In this document: positions 59,151 to 64,000 of the stretch, one piece after another
Position numbering within the stretch: the first letter of the stretch is position 1
How the letters are laid out: each line of letters opens with the position of its first letter
Assembly (NCBI GenBank): GCA_947652605.1
Contig: OX393581.1
Location: forward strand, 50,491,924-50,555,923
Direction of reading: 5' to 3'
From: Elmis aenea
Lineage: Eukaryota > Arthropoda > Insecta > Coleoptera > Elmidae
DNA length: 64,000 nucleotides
Made by a program: the position numbers and the translations under genes
Notes under the pieces: model-generated
Seen by the model: the letters and a program-made list of their open reading frames with translations, nothing else
Told to the model about the DNA's origin: nothing
The model's database searches: none

Positions 59151-59214
59151 GTAAAATAATGAAAAATATAGAGCTGGCTATTGTTACACAATCTATAGAT
59201 CTAGAAATCTAGAC

Positions 59215-59385
59215 GATGTGGGAAAATATTATTATGGTTTCAAGATATGTATAGGCCGTAGCACCATCTTGTTGAAACCATATTTCGCCCAGCTTTAATT
59301 CTTGCAGCGTAAAGTGACTTTTGGCCCACCCAGTATGCATCATGATTTTGGGATCTCTGGCCGATACACGAATTACAAAATTTGG
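59215..59385 (-). pseudogene. DDE transposase fragment (FQQDGA motif)
   Basis: The - strand reads HTGWAKSHFTLQELKLGEIW then FQQDGATAYTYLETI. WFQQDGAxxHTA is the second catalytic block of an IS630/Tc1-mariner-related DDE transposase common in insects. The expected H of the motif is Y here. Only about 55 codons remain. Confidence 0.65.
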
Positions 59386-59439
59386 ACCGGTTATGGCGGG
59401 GTTATTTGGGAGTCACTTTATCAGACAATAGAATAGAGG

Positions 59440-59950
59440 AAGATATAAGTAAGGGTTATTAAAGGCACAAGATATCTACCGGAATTAGGTCATGTAATCA
59501 GATCCAAAAATATCTTAAAGAAGGTGAAAATTAATATCTACAAAATAATTATAAGACCAATAGCTACCTACGGAAGTAAGATGCGAAAAATGAATTTAAA
59601 ATAAGGAAAAACATTACAGGTCTGGGAAAGAAATGTACTACGGAAGATATTTGGGGGGGGGAAGGAAAGGGAGCAATGAAGAAGAAGAAGAACATATGAG
59701 AAACTAAAGAAATTAAATGGCCAACCAAATATAATTAAAGTAGTAGAGACGATTACAGAGGCGGACATATACCAAGTTTGATGGAAAAAGGAATAACGAA
59801 ACAAGTACTTGAAGAATAAGTTATGAGAAGACCCCGGTGAAAAGAACCTGAAGTGGTTAAAAAATGGAAAAACTGACAAAGAATAGCAGTAAATGGAGGA
59901 AAAGATGTTACAAAGCCGTGGGTCAATTTGGTCTAAGAAGAAGATTAAAT
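59440..59950 (+). pseudogene. LINE RT C-terminal fragment
   Basis: The + strand encodes SKNILKKVKINIYKIIIRPI, ATYGSKM (for YGSETW), LQVWERNVLRKIFGG, and further on a degenerate RRLQ-AGH-like region. The order matches the C-terminus of insect LINEs. Many stops are present and there is no clear tail. Confidence 0.7.
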
Positions 59951-62023
59951 AAAAAATGCATACTAAATTAAAAATTGTGTGTAGATAAGAAAGTTGTAAA
60001 TAAAACTTAAAATTTAAATTGTTAAGTCTTTTCAGGACATTTTAGGAACTGGGTACGTAGATATACATTTCTTTGCTAATTTAATCATCCCTCTGCATCT
60101 AAAGGTTCCTGAGATCCCTATGTTGTTCATGTTGTAGATTGAATAACCAAAGTAACTGATACACTTTGATTATTAATTAATTACAATTCCATTCCAACAA
60201 AGTTTGAATTCGTTACGGGTTAATTAAAATTATACATACAAAATCAGTTGACCATTAATTTCACGTAGTCATTAGTGTATCATACATTTCGTGAAATATC
60301 AATTGTACGTGACTGCGCAACGATGATAACAGTTTAAACATATTTACGCTGGTTGATTATCTAATTACATAATATTCTCATCACACATAACGCTAGTTAT
60401 TAAACCGGATAGTAAACAATTTAATTTTTGTATTTAACACCTAACCAACAATAATTTAGCTAATATTTGCATATCAACTGCAGTCGATCTATGTACCTGA
60501 TTGCAATTTGCATTAATTTGTAATAATGATCAAGATAATGATAGAATACGGCCATGTTACATGGTACATGACAATGTAGTGGCAATTTAAGCACGTTTGT
60601 TGATACGGTCTGCCTCCTGCGATCTGCAAGGCGTAGCTGCTTAGGAAGTCGTTAGTTAATTGTTTCTGTGGCTAACTCAATTGTTTGCAAGGGATTAGTT
60701 ACAAGTAACAAGGATTTTTTTATTGCCGATACCTCTACGAACATAGACAAGACATGAGAATATGTTGGATATAAGAGTAAATGCGAGGCTAGGGGTAAAC
60801 AATGTTTTTGAGGCCCTTCAAAATTAAAAACTGTAATGGAAAAATATAAAATGTTAATGGTCGTTTGATAATACAGGGTGCTGCATGACTAAACGGCCAA
60901 ACTTAAGGAGCTTGTACCTTGAGTTCATGAAAATCGGACTAAAAATAAACTTTTTATAGGGCTGATCCCCTTTAAAATGGGTCACACTGTAGATAGATCA
61001 ATAGTTCAGAACATTTTATTTCAATGTAATGAATACATTTATGCAAAAAAGTTGAAGATATAAAAAATGTTTTAACACAAATCTGTTTTTGTAAACTTTA
61101 CCACCAGGGGTCCTCAACTGGATTAATCTGCATCTGAAAGTTATCGCGACAATTTCTTCTATTTTTTCATAACGGCGATTATCTAACAGAAAGTATTCGG
61201 GTACTGGTCGAAGAAATCGCATTTCTGCCGTTTATTTTGTGTATTACTTTATAAAAATATATTTGCAAAACCAACTTTAACGTAAAAACATCCTGTTATG
61301 ATTGTAGGTCATCGCACAATTATTACTATGAGACTATTCCAGCTATTTCAAAGTATTCGAAGTTATTTTATTTACTTTTGTTTAGCTGCTGGACACTAAA
61401 CAGCAAGACGAGAGAATTACCCAAAAAAATGACCCTAATATACCATATATGCTCAACGTAATTGCCCGAAGCTATTAAACACAAGGCCACAAAGAAAGTA
61501 ATGTACCGTTTTCACTGATAATGTTTATAGTATTCTGTGTGTAAGCTCTGAAAGAGAGTGACCATAGAAATGCCTAGGCCTGCTATTATTCCGCGTTACA
61601 TAGAGAAAATGAAATACCTCGCCGGCATAAAATTGCGTTTATTTGTAGGTAAACGTTATAACCAGTTTCGAAAAGTATTTTTATAGGTTCTCATTTGTTT
61701 ATTTTCCATTTTCGATGTGCGTACGTGGATAATTGAAACTTTCAAGGTATTCATTTGCTAACGAAATAAAATTGCCCGCCTGTAATAGCTTACCCATTGT
61801 TTGCTCGATGTAACACTATACTATTATTGATTTAATTAAAAGTTGTGGCGTGTTCGTATTTATTTACATGTGGAGATTAATACGCGGTTTATACACATTT
61901 TTTAAATTTGGTTTTAATAATAAATTTGTGGTTCGGCGATATAGATACTGGGAACTGCTATTAATTTCAATTTCACTGCCATTATTTTTGTATCATTCTA
62001 TTGCACTTCTAATTTCCTTCTTT
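59951..62023. other. AT-rich sequence with one repeat-like block
   Basis: TA-CAGGGTG at 60873 faces CACACTG-TA near 60990, possibly a short TA-flanked repeat. GC-richer bases near 60600-60640 have no open exon. No gene recognised. Confidence 0.4.
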
Positions 62024-62404
62024 ATTTATTTAGTCATGAGTTCCTCTACAGTTAGGTGTAGAACTGTTAAGCTGTGTTGTGCTGAATTTTTTCCATGTTT
62101 TTCTGTCTTGTGCTAGCCTTTTTATGTCTTTCCATTTGTTGTTTCTGTCCGTTGTTGCTTTTTAACTTGGTCTTGCCAGGATTTTCTCGGTCTACCTCTT
62201 TTGTTAGTTAATCTTTCTTGTTTCGTTCTATAAATGTGACCCATCCATCCCAGCTGCCTTTCTTGTATTTTTGTTTCAACTGATTTTATCTTTAATTGTT
62301 CTCTATATGTTTCGTTTCTGATTCTGTCTTTTTTTGTTTTTCCTTGGATTTTTCTTAGAAATCTCATTTCTGCTGCATTAACTCGGCTACTATTTTTATT
62401 TGTG
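62024..62404 (-). pseudogene. hairpin-tailed LINE copy, nested in another LINE
   Basis: The - strand encodes NKNSSRVNAAEMRFLRKIQG, TKKDRIRNETYREQLKIKS, RQLGWMGHIYRTKQERLT and a GRPRKSWQDQVKK end. The terminus is AGTTCTAC-loop-GTAGAGGAACT-CATGACTAAATAAATAA. Upstream of NKNSS the family homology stops at about 62404 and an unrelated RNase-H-bearing LINE begins, so this short copy inserted into, or abuts, that element. Confidence 0.82.
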
Positions 62405-62800
62405 GCATAGTTTGTGAAAAGGAATTTCTTCTTCTTCACCACATCCTCTGCATATATCGGTCTCCGAGTATTATGTTTAGCCAACAGTGTCCTGTGGTTG
62501 CTCTGATGTCCACTTTGCTCATCCTGAGCATTTCTTCTGTATTTTCCTTAGACATTTGACAGGATAACCTTGAAAAAGGCTTGTCCTGCAACTTTTTTCC
62601 AATGGGTGTTGCACCTGTATTAATATGTCTTTAAGACACCGCTTGGCAGTTCCATAGGATGTACCAAGTGCGAGTTCTGGTCCGAAGAAAGGTGTCTCGC
62701 TGCCAATTTTGGCTAATTTGCCTTCTCGTTGCTTGATATATTGGTTTGCCCCGGACATCATACCAGTTTAACGTTATTTCTGCTTCCTAGCACGTTAAGT
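62405..62800 (-). pseudogene. LINE RNase H and C-terminal fragment
   Basis: The - strand reads REGKLAKIGSETPFFGPELA, LGTSYGTAKRCLKDIL, FQGYPVKCLRKIQKKCSG and, in another frame, TTGHCWLN. This resembles the end of the RNase H domain and the following TGHCxLN segment of RNase-H-bearing LINEs (I/R1/LOA-type). Frameshifts occur near 62515 and 62440. The RT part is absent from the window's right end. Confidence 0.65.
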
Positions 62801-64000
62801 GCCTGGATGCAGTCCAGAAAATGCTACTGAGATTAATTTGTGACGTGTTTATTTCAAAAAGAATGACACCGAACTTTAGATACATTACAAAGAACAATGA
62901 AAACAGAAAAATTATATCGAAATAAGCAGAAAAACTTCACTAAATTAAAGGCATTTAACTATGTTATCCAATAACTTTAGCTATGTATCTCTATCTAGCT
63001 ATTTTGTTTATGGCAATAAGTTAATTTTTAGACACTTTGAAGCTAAAACACAAATAATTTAACAGTTTTTACTAAATCCACGACTAATTCTTCTATAAAA
63101 ATAATTAAAATTGACTAAATATTAATAAAAATATAATTTTCAATAGAATTAAAATTTGGTACATAATCTAAGGATCTAAGGCAAATAATATTTAATTTTA
63201 TAGACAAAATAATGGATCTATATAATCTGAATTCAGAGACATTTTAGTATCAGTTAGTTTTATTTTGTAATTTAACATTTTTTTAAATGCAACCGTAGTT
63301 GTCCTTAGTATTATATAAAAAAAAATGTAATGAGCTAAAAGTACTTGTATTGTAAATATATGAATCTTTACAAACACTTTTGTTTTTTCAATACAATATT
63401 TTCCATCCCACTTGTTTATGAAATACGAGAATCTACAAGCAATATACCAAGTTAAAATACTAAATCTTATCGGCTTACGTTTTCGTAAGTTAACTCTTAA
63501 GACGAGATAAGTTTTCGTGCTCTTGTACCAAATATTATGTATTTCAAACCCTCTCTGTACAACTTCGCAAACAATTCTAATCCCGCAAACGCTTGGTATT
63601 AAAACTTGCTGTAAACTAAATATCAACATTGCGTATTAATTATTAGGTAAAATTATTATAATCTGAAACCGCTAATGCGTGAGTTTGTAAGCATTGCTAA
63701 AATTATACAGCCTATAATAATAACGATGAGAAACCTTTATCTAGCTTTGTAGCTAATTCCAATATTTTTCATGTTAATAATAAAACAAATACGAAAGAAA
63801 ACTACAAGCCTACATATTTTGAATTACACACGTACCTAAGTTACTGTTTTAATTTGTAAAGTAATACAGGATTGTGGCAATATAACATCATTTGCATAAG
63901 TCTATTTAAGTTTTCATAACACTTTCGGTATAGCTGCTGATGTGTTTACAAAATAATATGCTTTCAGATCACGCTCTGGGTATGCGGGAAAGGCAATATG
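62801..64000. other. AT-rich sequence, nothing recognised
   Basis: The - strand frame at 63198-63629 is long but has no coding character or known family. Confidence 0.4.

Noticed and set aside
61016..61222. - strand frame beginning MRFLRPVPEYFLL
   Set aside because: Lies within or beside a CAGGGTG-type repeat, with no family and no splice sites.

Overview
This is AT-rich animal nuclear DNA, almost certainly from an insect. The exons have eukaryotic splice sites, one gene has resilin/cuticle-like YGPP and YGAP repeats, and the transposon fauna (mariner, piggyBac, hAT, Jockey- and CR1-like LINEs) is typical of insects. A beetle or another large-genome insect is plausible, but the order cannot be fixed from the sequence. 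No rRNA, tRNA, CRISPR or bacterial-type operon was seen.

Two host genes are supported. On the + strand, exons at 10727-11107, 20606-20784 and 33535 onward join in compatible phases (1, then 0) into a thrombospondin-N-terminal/laminin-G-like (TSPN) domain of a secreted protein. Its 5' end lies outside what I can identify. On the - strand, a large proline-rich secreted protein is encoded by a 3.3 kb exon (48663-51957), a 134-nt exon (46040-46173) and a terminal exon (35105-35197), joined in phases 1 and 0. Its start-codon exon was not found. The two genes run toward each other and may end about 1 kb apart near 34-35 kb. A possible extra exon sits near 3.4 kb (- strand).

Most of the rest is mobile-element debris in introns and flanks. 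It includes: a piggyBac copy with both TTAA sites (1114-2351); hAT ends and a transposase fragment (5406-5990, 11439); a mariner with near-perfect inverted repeats, TA duplication and a frameshifted transposase (28062-29358); a second, decayed mariner (15250-15775); a 269-bp hAT-type MITE with 8-bp duplications (41256-41524); several Jockey-type and unclassified LINE fragments; a CR1-like 3' end (57110-57431); and a LINE ORF1 (54850-55880).

The most interesting signal is one LINE family present in five copies (3124-3168, 4258-4711, 29859-31548, 46915-47575, 62024-62404). Its 3' end carries a small hairpin whose stem bases change in compensating pairs between copies. One 45-bp insertion is essentially only that hairpin plus tail between 10-bp target duplications. 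The copy at 29859-31548 still has a 507-codon open reverse-transcriptase frame and a 21-base A tail, so it is young.

Other structures: a four-unit 174-175 bp tandem array (19333-20035), a GGAGC-rich nested inverted repeat (7979-8056), an unrecognised frameshifted coding remnant (9370-9752), and many scattered TA-flanked CAGGGTG/CACCCTG termini.
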